From the NCBI GenBank assembly GCA_028288995.1, contig JAQGHF010000005.1:46578-110577 (forward strand): a stretch of 64,000 bases of DNA. Reading direction: 5' to 3'. Every line of letters begins with the position of its first letter. Within the stretch, counting starts at the first letter, position 1. The notes beneath the pieces were generated by a model. The model worked only from the letters and a program-made list of their open reading frames with translations, was not told where the DNA came from and made no database searches. A program made the position numbers and the translations under genes. The DNA comes from Candidatus Saccharimonadota bacterium (GTDB taxonomy: Bacteria > Patescibacteriota > Saccharimonadia > Saccharimonadales > Saccharimonadaceae). This document shows positions 6,897-16,031 of this stretch, piece after piece.

Positions 6897-8561
6897 TTAC
6901 TTAATCAACTCACCACTGTTTTTCGTGCGAATATGATCCATGCTGTATTCCCAAGATGCATCAGTTTTCTTATGAGGGTTAAATATGTAATGAGGATCAA
7001 AGATTTCTTTTGTACGCTTAAAGAGTGCGAACATATCGTCGCCGAAAACAGCCGGTAGCCATGGACCACGAACCATGCCGTCGTTGTGCTCCCCTGCCAT
7101 CGTGCCGCCATATTGCAGGACAAGTGGGATAATTTCGCGCATGACTGGTTCAAGCTTTGCTTGATCACGTTTGCTTTCAATATTCATCAAAGGAACAATA
7201 TGGAAGTTGCCGTCCCCAAAGTGACCGGAAAGTGTGGCTGGTAGTTTGTATTTACGAATAATACGACGAAGTTGGGGCAAAAACTCTGGAAGGTACTTTG
7301 GTTGTACGGTCATATCGTCAATAAACGGTGAGGCATATGTGTGTTTGACGCGCGTTCGCAGTAACGAGAGTGACGCACGGCGAATTTGCCAGAATGGGGC
7401 GCTCGATGCTTCGTCGCCTTCGACGTCCATTTTCAGGTGGAACGGCTTCAACGCATCATGAAGTGTTGCGATTTTGCGGTAGACTTCTGCTTTTGTCTTG
7501 CCTTCAAACTCAATCATCAGAAGGATATTCGGAAGATGACCCTTAAATCGTGCGACTGAACCAAGGAGCCATGCTTGTTGTTTGAGCATTTCTTTGATCC
7601 CAAGCTGCTTCGAGAAACTACGGAAGTGCTGGATACCAAGTTTAAAGGTAATATCGTCGAAGCCCTCGAACGTTGCAGGCTTATATTTCATAACGAGCGG
7701 AATGATCTCACCTAACTGGTGAAATGACGTGAGGTATGCAAGGAGTAATCCTGTATGAGGTGCTTTCGGTACTGCCTCAAGTTTGATGTCGGTAATAATA
7801 CCAAGCGTGCCTTGGCTTCCTGTTATGAGTCGTGTCATATCAAAAATGCCAATCTCACGGTCCCAAACACTCCACAGGTTGTAGCCCATTGAGTTTTTGT
7901 TCACGTGTGGACGAGCATTATGAATCAGGTCGTAGTGCTTCTCGATAAGTTCATAGACCTCTTTATACAAACTCCCTTCGAAGTTTTTCTGCCTCATCTT
8001 TTTCTCAAGCTCTTTTTTATGAAGTGGCTTGACTGTATATTCATTACCATCTGCGAAGACAACTTTTAGTTCACGAACTGACCGCTCGGTATTGCCAAAA
8101 CGTAGCGATTGTTCGCCACCTGCATTGTTACCAACCATACCGCCGATTGTTGAAATCGCACGACTTGCCGGTGCAGATCCAAGCATAAGATTATGACTCG
8201 CAAGAAGTGGGTCAATATCACGAAGAAACACACCTGGTTGTGTATGCAAGATAGTGCCGGACACGCCTCCAATATGCGAAAAGTATTTTGTCATATTCAG
8301 AACAAGTGAATTGCCTATCGCCGCACCTGACATATCGGTACCTGCACTTCGCGTGGTGATTGAAAGAGATGGGTGGTCTATTTTATGTTCATTCACGAAC
8401 GAAACAAGCTGTTGGATGTCTTCAGTATCTTTTGGTTCAAGGACAGCCTCGGGGATAATTTCATAGATACTTGCATCGTGACTATGTTCAATCCTATCTT
8501 CACGGTGCGTTAAAATGCCACCCTTAAAGACACGCCGTAAATTGTTGAATAAGGGCTCCAT
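6897..8561 (-). CDS. FAD-linked oxidase, GlcD/D-lactate dehydrogenase family (copy 1)
   Basis: 554 residues. The N-terminal PCMH-type FAD domain includes 'SITTRSAGTDMSGAAIG' and 'GGMVGNNAGGEQS'. The C-terminal oxidase domain includes 'GHFGDGNFHIVP' and 'AGEHNDGMVRGPW', the usual flavin/substrate signatures of the GlcD/D-LDH family. No CxxC iron-sulfur motif follows, so this is the FAD subunit only. Substrate is probably a 2-hydroxy acid such as D-lactate, but the electron acceptor is unknown. A paralog of equal length lies at 27357-29015. A TATAGT box ten bases before the ATG suggests a very short leader. Confidence 0.87.
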   Translation of the reverse strand: MEPLFNNLRRVFKGGILTHREDRIEHSHDASIYEIIPEAVLEPKDTEDIQQLVSFVNEHKIDHPSLSITTRSAGTDMSGAAIGNSLVLNMTKYFSHIGGVSGTILHTQPGVFLRDIDPLLASHNLMLGSAPASRAISTIGGMVGNNAGGEQSLRFGNTERSVRELKVVFADGNEYTVKPLHKKELEKKMRQKNFEGSLYKEVYELIEKHYDLIHNARPHVNKNSMGYNLWSVWDREIGIFDMTRLITGSQGTLGIITDIKLEAVPKAPHTGLLLAYLTSFHQLGEIIPLVMKYKPATFEGFDDITFKLGIQHFRSFSKQLGIKEMLKQQAWLLGSVARFKGHLPNILLMIEFEGKTKAEVYRKIATLHDALKPFHLKMDVEGDEASSAPFWQIRRASLSLLRTRVKHTYASPFIDDMTVQPKYLPEFLPQLRRIIRKYKLPATLSGHFGDGNFHIVPLMNIESKRDQAKLEPVMREIIPLVLQYGGTMAGEHNDGMVRGPWLPAVFGDDMFALFKRTKEIFDPHYIFNPHKKTDASWEYSMDHIRTKNSGELIK

Positions 8562-8667
8562 AGTAGTGTTTACTATACGTTGCCATAAGCGGTTTGTCGA
8601 GGTGGGAGGAAGCGCTGAATCTTCCCTTTGCTATCTCTGAAACTCTAAAATGTGTATAATACGTCTC

Positions 8668-9798
8668 ATGAAGACCCGTATAGATATAGACACAAGAACA
8701 TTTGTTCGATTTTGGCTCGTTGTTATTGGATTTGGTTTTGCAATTTTTGCTATTTACCACGCGCTTATTGCCCTTATTATTCTTGGAGTGGCGCTCTTCT
8801 TGGCGCTTGCTTTGAATGGTCCTGTGTCGCGAATTGCACGTATTCTTCCTGGTAAGAGTCGCGTTGCTGCGACTGCACTTGCGTACATACTCGTTGTCGT
8901 TATCCTCGGCTCGATTATCTTCCTTGTTATCCCACCAGTTGTGCAACAAACCGCAAAGTTTGTTCAAAACATTCCCTCACTTGTTGATACGGCAACAAAT
9001 CAGTGGAAAGGGCTGAATGGGCTTATCGACCAATACAACTTGAAACCTCAAGTTGATCAAGCGGTGAACTCAATCAAAGACAGTACCGCAAGCTGGGCGA
9101 GTAATGTTGGGAAGAGTGTCATCACTGGTGTCGGTTCATTCTTCTCGTTCCTTACCGCTACCTTGCTTGTTCTTGTACTGACATTCTTAATGCTTATCGA
9201 AGGTCCTATGTGGATGAAACGACTCTGGGCGCTCTACAACGATCGAAAGAAGATGGTACTTCATCAACGAATTGTCAGTCGTATGTACGGTGTCGTTAGT
9301 GGCTACATCACTGGTCAGCTGACTGTTTCAGCAATTGGCGGTGTCCTTGCCGGTGCAGCTGTCTTTGTGCTGAGCTTCATCTTCCCTCAGATCCCATCAG
9401 GTCTCGCCTTCCCTACGGCTGCTATCACCTTTGTTCTGTCATTGATTCCGATGTTCGGTGCAACGATTGCTGGGCTTTTGATTACTGCACTGCTTGCATT
9501 TAACGCATTGCCTGCAGCGATCATTTACATTATCTACTTCTTCGTTTACCAGCAAGTTGAGAACAATTTTGTCGCACCACATATCCAAGCAAAGAAAATC
9601 GAACTGTCTGCACTTGCAGTGCTTGGTTCAGTCACCATCGGATTGTATCTATTCGGTATCGTCGGTGGTATTATCGCCATTCCAATTGCTGGATCAATTC
9701 GTGTGCTGCTTGATGAGTATCTTCAGCATGTAAAAGCTGAGCGATTAGAAGCTAAGGGTTCAAAGAAAAAAGAAGTCGATATTGAGATTAGCGCGTAA
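8668..9798 (+). CDS. PerM/AI-2E-family membrane permease
   Basis: 376 residues, about eight membrane helices. It has the family's two N-terminal hydrophobic helices, a long soluble stretch (about 105-150), and the C-terminal block with 'PTAAITFVLSLIPMFGATIAG' and 'QQVENNFVAPHIQAKKIELSAL', which matches the AI-2E transporter family. Members have been linked to autoinducer-2 export, Na+/H+ exchange and envelope stress; the substrate here is unknown. ATG at 8668 is seven bases after TATAAT (8655-8660) preceded by TG, so the mRNA is probably leaderless. Its stop abuts the convergent cysS stop. Confidence 0.88.
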   Translation: MKTRIDIDTRTFVRFWLVVIGFGFAIFAIYHALIALIILGVALFLALALNGPVSRIARILPGKSRVAATALAYILVVVILGSIIFLVIPPVVQQTAKFVQNIPSLVDTATNQWKGLNGLIDQYNLKPQVDQAVNSIKDSTASWASNVGKSVITGVGSFFSFLTATLLVLVLTFLMLIEGPMWMKRLWALYNDRKKMVLHQRIVSRMYGVVSGYITGQLTVSAIGGVLAGAAVFVLSFIFPQIPSGLAFPTAAITFVLSLIPMFGATIAGLLITALLAFNALPAAIIYIIYFFVYQQVENNFVAPHIQAKKIELSALAVLGSVTIGLYLFGIVGGIIAIPIAGSIRVLLDEYLQHVKAERLEAKGSKKKEVDIEISA

Positions 9799-11259
9799 TT
9801 ACGCGTTATATTCCCAGATTGAACCATGGGCGGTGTCACGAACAGTGATGCCGCTCTTTTCGATGTGGTTGCGAAGCTCGTCAGCTGCTTTCCAGTCTTT
9901 ATTCTCACGAGCACGTTCACGTTCGATAATAAGGCGTTTGATATCGTCAGAAATATCTTTGGTTGTATCGAGCAACTGTAGCCCTAGGAGGCTGTCAATC
10001 GTTTCAAGTAGAGATGTCAGCGCGTGTTGGTGGATGTCTTCGATATCGATACCTTCAATTTTACTAAATGCTTCGTCGATAATTGCGAACGCTGTAGGCG
10101 TATCAAGATCGTTTGAGAGGGCTTCTACGAGTGCCTGAGAGCTCGCGTACAGTGAAACTGACTCGTCATCGGTTGATTTCTCATCATCGTCACGAAGACA
10201 GTCATGTGTCTGATGACGAAGTGCTGCGATGTTACGCCAGTTACGAAGACGGTTTTTTGCCCCGTCGAGGTTTTCGAACGTAAAGTTCCCTTCACTGCGG
10301 TAGTGGCTTTGCAACGCGAACATACGAAAATCAAGTGGTGAATACCCTTTCTCTTCAAGGTCATCAAGCGTGTAGCCATTGCCGAGCGACTTACTAATCT
10401 TGGTACCATTCACTTTGAGGTGGTTATTATGCATCCAATAGTTTGCAAAAATCTGACCAGTTGCGGCTTCAGACTGGGCAATCTCATTCGTGTGGTGTAC
10501 GGGGATGTGGTCGATGCCACCGGTATGAAGGTCGAGTGTTTCGCCTAGGAGAGTCATCGCCATAGCTGAGCATTCGAGGTGCCACCCTGGGAAGCCGGGG
10601 CGTTTTTCATCTACTTCAATCAGGTCTGCGGGAGTATCCCATTCCATGTCACGAGTTTCGCCTTCAGGTGTAAACTTCCAGAGTGCAAAGTCACTATGAT
10701 TACGTTTTTCAGGATTGAATTCGACACGTGCGCCTGCGCGTTGAGCTTCAAGGTCAAGTTCAGCAAAATCAGCGTAGGTTGGGAACTTTGCGGTATCGAA
10801 ATAAATGCCATCGTCGATTTCGTAGGTAAAGCCTTTTTCCTTTAATGTACGAACAAGTTGAAGTTGCTCTTCAATATAATTGGTTGCCTTTGTAATGTGA
10901 GTCGGCGCAATAAGATTAAGCCGCTCCATTCCTTTAAGGAAATCTTCGGTATAAAAAGCAGCCACTTCCCAGGCAGTTTTACCTTCACGGCGTGCACCTT
11001 TTTCAAGTTTGTCTTCACCCTCATCGGCATCGCTAACGAGGTGTCCAACATCAGTGATGTTCATAACACGGTCAACCTTTAAGTCGTTTGCTTGCAAGAC
11101 GCGAACCAGCGTATCCCAGTAAAGATAGGAAGTCCAGTTACCAACATGCAAATAGTCATAGACAGTCGGACCACAGGTGTAGAGACTGACTTTCCCGTCG
11201 ACTTGAGGAGTAAATAGATCTACTTTTTTCGAGAGTTGGTTATGAAACTGAAGACTCAT
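9799..11259 (-). CDS. cysS: Cysteinyl-tRNA synthetase
   Basis: 486 residues, class I synthetase charging tRNA-Cys. Motifs are 'CGPTVYDYLHVGN' (zinc cysteine plus HIGH variant HVGN), zinc ligands Cys in 'WHLECSAMA' and His in 'HHTNEIAQSEAAT', and KISKS as the KMSKS loop. The C-terminal DALR helical region is present. It overlaps the upstream DHH phosphoesterase by 20 bases, so the two are probably co-translated as the last genes of the dnaX operon. Confidence 0.96.
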   Translation of the reverse strand: MSLQFHNQLSKKVDLFTPQVDGKVSLYTCGPTVYDYLHVGNWTSYLYWDTLVRVLQANDLKVDRVMNITDVGHLVSDADEGEDKLEKGARREGKTAWEVAAFYTEDFLKGMERLNLIAPTHITKATNYIEEQLQLVRTLKEKGFTYEIDDGIYFDTAKFPTYADFAELDLEAQRAGARVEFNPEKRNHSDFALWKFTPEGETRDMEWDTPADLIEVDEKRPGFPGWHLECSAMAMTLLGETLDLHTGGIDHIPVHHTNEIAQSEAATGQIFANYWMHNNHLKVNGTKISKSLGNGYTLDDLEEKGYSPLDFRMFALQSHYRSEGNFTFENLDGAKNRLRNWRNIAALRHQTHDCLRDDDEKSTDDESVSLYASSQALVEALSNDLDTPTAFAIIDEAFSKIEGIDIEDIHQHALTSLLETIDSLLGLQLLDTTKDISDDIKRLIIERERARENKDWKAADELRNHIEKSGITVRDTAHGSIWEYNA

Positions 11260-12235
11260 ATTCGGTAATTGCCTTATCTGTTGCAGAGATTAATTCTGTC
11301 ATTATTTTGTCATAGCTTTCAAAAACGCGAAAGCCTGATGCGTATTTGTGACCACCACCACCAAAGAAGCCGGCGACTTGCTCGGCGATTGGATAGTTGC
11401 TACGGATCTTGCCGGTCAGTTTTCCGTCTGGGTAGGTTTTAAATGCAATCGCAATTTTGACACCAATGACGAGGCGCATTTCATCAAGCACGAGCACGCT
11501 TGGATTGTATTGATCGCTGAACTCGGCGATCTCATCCCACGGAATGTGCACGGTAGCGAGCTGGCCGTCGAGGCTGTATTCGATACGTTCTAACAGACGA
11601 CCTTTGTAGGCGAGGATCTCTGCAGACTTCTTCATGAATTCGCGACGACGTTCTTCAATAACGCTGTTGTGCGCACCAAGCGCAACTAATTCACCAACAG
11701 TGTGAAATGTCGATGCGGTGACATTCTGCGTGGTGAGACCAAGGCTGTCGCTCATAATGGCAATCATCATGTCTTCGGCAGCTTGCGGGGTAATTTTCCA
11801 GTCAAACTGTGCGGCGAGCTTGTAAATAATCTCACTAGTCGCAACGGCTTCTTCAGCGAGGATATCATGTTCAAACTGGAGCGTTGTTTCTGTTTCTGTG
11901 TGATGATCAATGACAAGTACCGGATGCGATTCAAGGAAATGACGAGCACCATTAATTTCAAGCGCTTTGCTGATAAGTGTCTCACTGGTGGTATCGACGA
12001 TAATAGCCAGGTCGGCTGAGGTATCAAAATCTTGAGTGACGCGGTCCCAGCCATTGATGTAACGCAGGTATTTTGGCATTTCAACGTCGCAGTAGAGGTG
12101 CACGTCTTTACCCAGATCAGATAAAATTTCTTCCAACGCTAAAGCACTGCCGAGGCTATCGCCGTCGGGATTTTCGGCCTGGATGACCATGATTTTTTGA
12201 GCTGAGCCTATCAGCTGTTTTGCAGATTCGTACAT
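11240..12235 (-). CDS. DHH-family phosphoesterase (NrnA/oligoribonuclease type)
   Basis: 331 residues. DHH domain: 'NPDGDSLGSALAL' (motif I), 'IIVDTT' (motif II), 'VIDHHTE' (motif III). DHHA1 domain: 'FGGGGHKYASGF' near the C-terminus. Family members degrade short oligoribonucleotides (nanoRNA), pAp or cyclic dinucleotide products with Mn2+. Besides read-through from recR (19-base gap), an internal leaderless promoter is likely: TACAAT (12249-12244) is eight bases before the ATG. Confidence 0.9.
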   Translation of the reverse strand: MYESAKQLIGSAQKIMVIQAENPDGDSLGSALALEEILSDLGKDVHLYCDVEMPKYLRYINGWDRVTQDFDTSADLAIIVDTTSETLISKALEINGARHFLESHPVLVIDHHTETETTLQFEHDILAEEAVATSEIIYKLAAQFDWKITPQAAEDMMIAIMSDSLGLTTQNVTASTFHTVGELVALGAHNSVIEERRREFMKKSAEILAYKGRLLERIEYSLDGQLATVHIPWDEIAEFSDQYNPSVLVLDEMRLVIGVKIAIAFKTYPDGKLTGKIRSNYPIAEQVAGFFGGGGHKYASGFRVFESYDKIMTELISATDKAITEYESSVS

Positions 12236-12254
12236 TAGGTCTTATTGTACCAGA

Positions 12255-12869
12255 TTAGAACGAGCGACGACCTTCAAGAGCGTGTGTCAGGGTAATTTGA
12301 TCAGCGTATTCCAGATCAACCCCAACGGGGATACCACGAGCCAAGCGACTCATCTCGACGTCAATGCCGGCATCTTTAATATGACGTTGCAAAAACAGTG
12401 CGGTTGACTCGCCTTCGACGCTGGCATTAGTGGCGATAATCACCTCTTTCACATCGTCGTCAACAAGGCGCTTCAAGAGTTCTGGAATATGGAGTTGCTC
12501 TGGTCCCACTCCGTCGATAGGGCTAATTGCGCCACCAAGGACGTGGTACGTTCCCTTGAATTGCCCTGTTCGTTCAAGGGCGACAATATCAAGAGGCTCT
12601 TCAACGACTGCAACAAGTGTCTTGTCGCGATTAGGATCACTATAGAGCGGCGATACTTCCTCATCCGCGTCAATGAGTGCAAATGTGATTGGACAGGTCT
12701 TCACGAGGCTGTGAATGTCGTGAATTGCCGTTGAGAGTGACGTATTAATGTGCTGGTCAGCCTTCAATAGGAAATAGGCGTACCGTTCGGCAGTACGCGA
12801 CCCAACGCCGGGCAAGCGTCCGAGTTCGTCGATTAATTTTTCCAGTGCGACTGGCAGCAAGTGAGCCAT
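12255..12869 (-). CDS. recR: Recombination protein RecR, zinc-finger-less
   Basis: 204 residues, usual RecR length. The N-terminal helix-hairpin-helix 'GRLPGVGSRTAERYAYFLL' and the Toprim domain ('VVEEPLDIVALE', 'IIATNASVEGEST') are intact. The central Cys4 zinc finger is missing: only Cys at the first position ('KTCPI') remains, and the other three positions are non-cysteine in the 'DADEEVSPLYSDPNRD' region. RecR acts with RecO/RecF in single-strand gap repair. The gene lies 6 bases after ybaB, the standard dnaX-ybaB-recR neighbourhood. Confidence 0.94.
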   Translation of the reverse strand: MAHLLPVALEKLIDELGRLPGVGSRTAERYAYFLLKADQHINTSLSTAIHDIHSLVKTCPITFALIDADEEVSPLYSDPNRDKTLVAVVEEPLDIVALERTGQFKGTYHVLGGAISPIDGVGPEQLHIPELLKRLVDDDVKEVIIATNASVEGESTALFLQRHIKDAGIDVEMSRLARGIPVGVDLEYADQITLTHALEGRRSF

Positions 12870-12875
12870 GAAACT

Positions 12876-13166
12876 CTAAAGACCTAGGTTGCCAAGACCA
12901 CCCATAAGGGGCTTCATTTTTTCAGCAGCAACTTCTTGTGCTTTTGCAAGTCCGTCACGAACTGCAATTTCAATCCAGTGTTCAAGTTCAGCGATGTCAT
13001 CAACATCGACCGATGCTGGATTGATCGTGATCTTTTTCATCTTCAATTCACCAGTGATCTGTACGACAACTGCGCCGTCACCTGCTTCAACTTCAATAAT
13101 TTCTTTCTTTAAATCGCTCTGCGCTTTACGTAGCTTGTTCAGCATCTTCATTTGGTCAAAAGCCAT
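12876..13166 (-). CDS. ybaB: YbaB/EbfC nucleoid-associated protein
   Basis: 96 residues. 'QMKMLNKLRKAQSDLKKEI' at the N-terminus, then the 'VVVQITGELKMKKITINP' strands and a C-terminal helix. This matches the YbaB/EbfC family of small dimeric DNA-binding proteins that are nearly always found beside dnaX and recR. Same operon, 6 bases before recR. Confidence 0.93.
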   Translation of the reverse strand: MAFDQMKMLNKLRKAQSDLKKEIIEVEAGDGAVVVQITGELKMKKITINPASVDVDDIAELEHWIEIAVRDGLAKAQEVAAEKMKPLMGGLGNLGL

Positions 13167-13209
13167 TATATTCTCCGTCTCTTAATTACTTCTTAATTAT
13201 ACGTTACTG

Positions 13210-14637
13210 TTAACTCTTTTTGTAGATGTAGAGTCGATCACTGTCGCTTGTGTATGTCGTCGTGATGATTTGAGTGATGTGATAGCTTGGTGAGATGCTC
13301 GTATGCGCCAGACGGGTTGCGACAAATTCATTACTCATCGGAATCGTCTCCACGCTGAGTCCAGGTCTGTGATGTGCAACGGCCTGGTAGAATGCCAGTT
13401 CGTCACTTGTTACAACAAGATTCTTTGTGTTCTTCGGAATGAGCTTTAAATCATTTGAGAAATTAACCGCAGTACTTGGCGCGTAGTGATAGCCGTAGAT
13501 ATAACGATCTAACCCCGATCCAATCAACGTAATGACAAGAATAACGATGGGAATAAGTCCCGCGATACGTGCGTAAGGGTTCAGTGGGAATAGTCGGTAC
13601 CAATAGGTAATGAGACTTGTGAGTCCAGCTGCCAGCAATAAGACCGATGGAATAAATGTCACGCTCGTAAAGAGTGGGTTAATAAGCAGCACTGGAATAA
13701 GACAGAGGAGCCAAATGATTATCAAGTAACTTCGTGTTGTGTCGCGTGTCAGGATAAGTCTATAGATACCGAGTCCAATAATGAGGACTGAACCGAACCC
13801 AAAGACGGGGGTCATGAGCGTTGTCGTACTTGGTTCCCAGAATAGGAAAAATTGCTTTAATAACGTGATAACATTTGCACCAATGTCAGGTGGCCAGGTT
13901 GCTGGTACGCCAAGCAAGCTCAGACCAAGTTGTGGTTTTATGGCAATAAGATAAGCAAGTGGTGCAATAAGAACGGCTGCAGTAAAGAGACTAATACTAA
14001 CCTTTACTTTAGAAAGTCGTCGGACGATATTACGAAGATGCGGGTGGAGCGTCACGGCGAGTGTAATCGCAATAAGCGGATAGATGCTGAGCGGTGTGTA
14101 GAGGCTCAGTGCTGCAGCCGCAGCGAATGAGATTTTCCAGAAGAGCCTCCCCTTCTTCGCACGTGTTACCTGCGTACCAAGTGACAAAAGGAGGATCGGC
14201 CAGAACACATAGAGGATTCCTGGAGTACCATTTTGGGCGATAAACAGGAACTGTCCAGTGGTGATCGTAATGAGTGATGTGAGGACTGCAATGTTCGGTT
14301 TGAACCATCGTCGCAGCAGAAGGATTAAGCCAATAGCAGAGAATAGTGCAAGGATAAGCGCTGGGGCTTTGATGCTAATATCATACACACCGAAAAAGTG
14401 AAAAATGAGTTTTTGTAAAAGATAGAAAGGTAAGCTTGTGAGCGCAAACGTTGACGGATCAGAGAAAGAAAGACCATCGCTACGAATCGTTGCACGCATT
14501 TCTTCTGGAGATACACCGCCCGGAACATAGAGCCCAGCGAATATAAGTAGACCCGCAAGAAGCAATGCGATAATGCTATAACCGACGATGTAACGCCAGC
14601 GGTAAATAAAGAAATTGGTAATATCTCTCGCAGCCAT
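13210..14637 (-). CDS. Polytopic membrane protein, GT39/PMT-like glycosyltransferase
   Basis: 475 residues with about eleven hydrophobic helices and a first loop containing 'GVSPEEMRATIRSDG', reminiscent of the acidic luminal loop of dolichol/undecaprenyl-dependent GT-C mannosyl or arabinosyl transferases (PMT/ArnT family). The C-terminal tail is a small soluble domain. It probably transfers a lipid-linked sugar on the outer face of the membrane, but no catalytic residue can be assigned confidently. It is unusual to find it inside a replication/repair operon between dnaB and ybaB (20-base and 43-base gaps). Confidence 0.6.
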   Translation of the reverse strand: MAARDITNFFIYRWRYIVGYSIIALLLAGLLIFAGLYVPGGVSPEEMRATIRSDGLSFSDPSTFALTSLPFYLLQKLIFHFFGVYDISIKAPALILALFSAIGLILLLRRWFKPNIAVLTSLITITTGQFLFIAQNGTPGILYVFWPILLLSLGTQVTRAKKGRLFWKISFAAAAALSLYTPLSIYPLIAITLAVTLHPHLRNIVRRLSKVKVSISLFTAAVLIAPLAYLIAIKPQLGLSLLGVPATWPPDIGANVITLLKQFFLFWEPSTTTLMTPVFGFGSVLIIGLGIYRLILTRDTTRSYLIIIWLLCLIPVLLINPLFTSVTFIPSVLLLAAGLTSLITYWYRLFPLNPYARIAGLIPIVILVITLIGSGLDRYIYGYHYAPSTAVNFSNDLKLIPKNTKNLVVTSDELAFYQAVAHHRPGLSVETIPMSNEFVATRLAHTSISPSYHITQIITTTYTSDSDRLYIYKKS

Positions 14638-14657
14638 AAGTTACCTTGATTATATCA

Positions 14658-16007
14658 TTAACTATCGTGCTTGCGGTCTAAGGACATAAAGCGCAGGCGC
14701 TCAGGGTGGAAGAAGAGTTCAATCTTGCCGGTTGGTCCGTTACGGTGTTTCGCAATGATAAGATCAGTAATCTGTTTACGATCTGTATCTGGGTTGTAGT
14801 ACTCTTCACGATAGATAAACATGACGATATCAGCATCTTGCTCAATTGATCCTGATTCACGTAGGTCAGCGAGTTGTGGAATTTGTGGATTTCGTGATTC
14901 AACCGAACGAGAAAGTTGACTAAGAGCAATAACTGGCACGTTCAATTCTCGGGCAAGAAGCTTCAGTCCACGTGAGATTTCGCTCACCTCTTGGACACGG
15001 TTTCCGTTATCACGACCACTTCCCTGCATCAGCTGGAGGTAATCAATGATGATAAGTCCTAGCGGCTGTTCGTGTGCAGCACGGCGTGCTTTTGTACGCA
15101 TTTCAAGTACACTCACACCAGGTGTGTCGTCAATAAAGATCGGTGCTTCGGCCATTTCGCCCATCGCATCAGAAAGTTTACTAAAGTCATCGTCGGAAAG
15201 ATTTCCGGTACGAATATTCCAGCTATCGACACCTGATGCGTCGGATAGCATACGGTCAACTAGTTGTTCTTTGCTCATCTCGAGGCTAAAGAATAAGACG
15301 GGTTGTTTTGCAATTGTTGCGACGTTATACGCAAGGTTTGTTACCAAAGTCGTCTTACCCATTGCAGGACGCGCCGCAAGAATAATGAGGTCACTACGCT
15401 GCAGACCTGCAGTCATAGTATCGAGGTCGCGATAGCCAGTTCTCACGCCGCGCAGCTGTCCTTTGTTTCTGTGGAGCTCTTCCATACGGTCGAAGCTTTC
15501 GGTCAAGATACTTTCGATACTGACAAGATCTTGCTTCAGCGACTGATCACTGACTGAAAAGAGTTCAGCTTCTGCTTGCTCGAGGAGCTCTGCGGTTGAG
15601 GTTTCTTCATCGTACCCAAGTTCTGAAATATCACCACTTGCCTTGATAAGACGACGACGAATTGCCTTTTGCGCAACAAGTTCTGCGTAGGCTTCGGCAT
15701 GCGCGGCAGTCGGGACGTAGTTTGTAAGTTCAGTGAGATACGCAGAACCACCAATTGTTTCAATGTCGTTCTTCTTCTTTAATTCTTCGGTGAGTGTCAA
15801 AAGGTCGACGGGTTTGTGTTTTTCGTAGAGACGCATCATCGCGTCATAAATAAGTCCATGACGTTTGTCGTAAAAATCGTGGGGTTTGACGTGTTCTGAA
15901 ATATCGGCGAGTGTTTCTTCGTCAATCAAAACAGCACCAAGCAAACTCATCTCGGCATCAAGATTTTGTGGTGGTATTTTCCCTGCAGGGACGTTTTTCG
16001 TCGCCAT
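14658..16007 (-). CDS. dnaB: Replicative DNA helicase DnaB
   Basis: 449 residues, standard length without intein. The N-terminal DnaB domain begins 'PPQNLDAEMSLLGAVLIDEE'. The RecA-like domain has Walker A 'ARPAMGKTT', Walker B 'LIIIDYLQLM', the 'ALSQLSR' motif, and 'DLRESGSIEQDADIVMF'. It unwinds DNA at the replication fork as a hexamer. It follows dnaX by 24 bases, so the clamp-loader subunit and helicase are co-transcribed. Confidence 0.97.
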   Translation of the reverse strand: MATKNVPAGKIPPQNLDAEMSLLGAVLIDEETLADISEHVKPHDFYDKRHGLIYDAMMRLYEKHKPVDLLTLTEELKKKNDIETIGGSAYLTELTNYVPTAAHAEAYAELVAQKAIRRRLIKASGDISELGYDEETSTAELLEQAEAELFSVSDQSLKQDLVSIESILTESFDRMEELHRNKGQLRGVRTGYRDLDTMTAGLQRSDLIILAARPAMGKTTLVTNLAYNVATIAKQPVLFFSLEMSKEQLVDRMLSDASGVDSWNIRTGNLSDDDFSKLSDAMGEMAEAPIFIDDTPGVSVLEMRTKARRAAHEQPLGLIIIDYLQLMQGSGRDNGNRVQEVSEISRGLKLLARELNVPVIALSQLSRSVESRNPQIPQLADLRESGSIEQDADIVMFIYREEYYNPDTDRKQITDLIIAKHRNGPTGKIELFFHPERLRFMSLDRKHDS

Positions 16008-16031
16008 GAACCCCTTCTTCGAGGTCGCGTC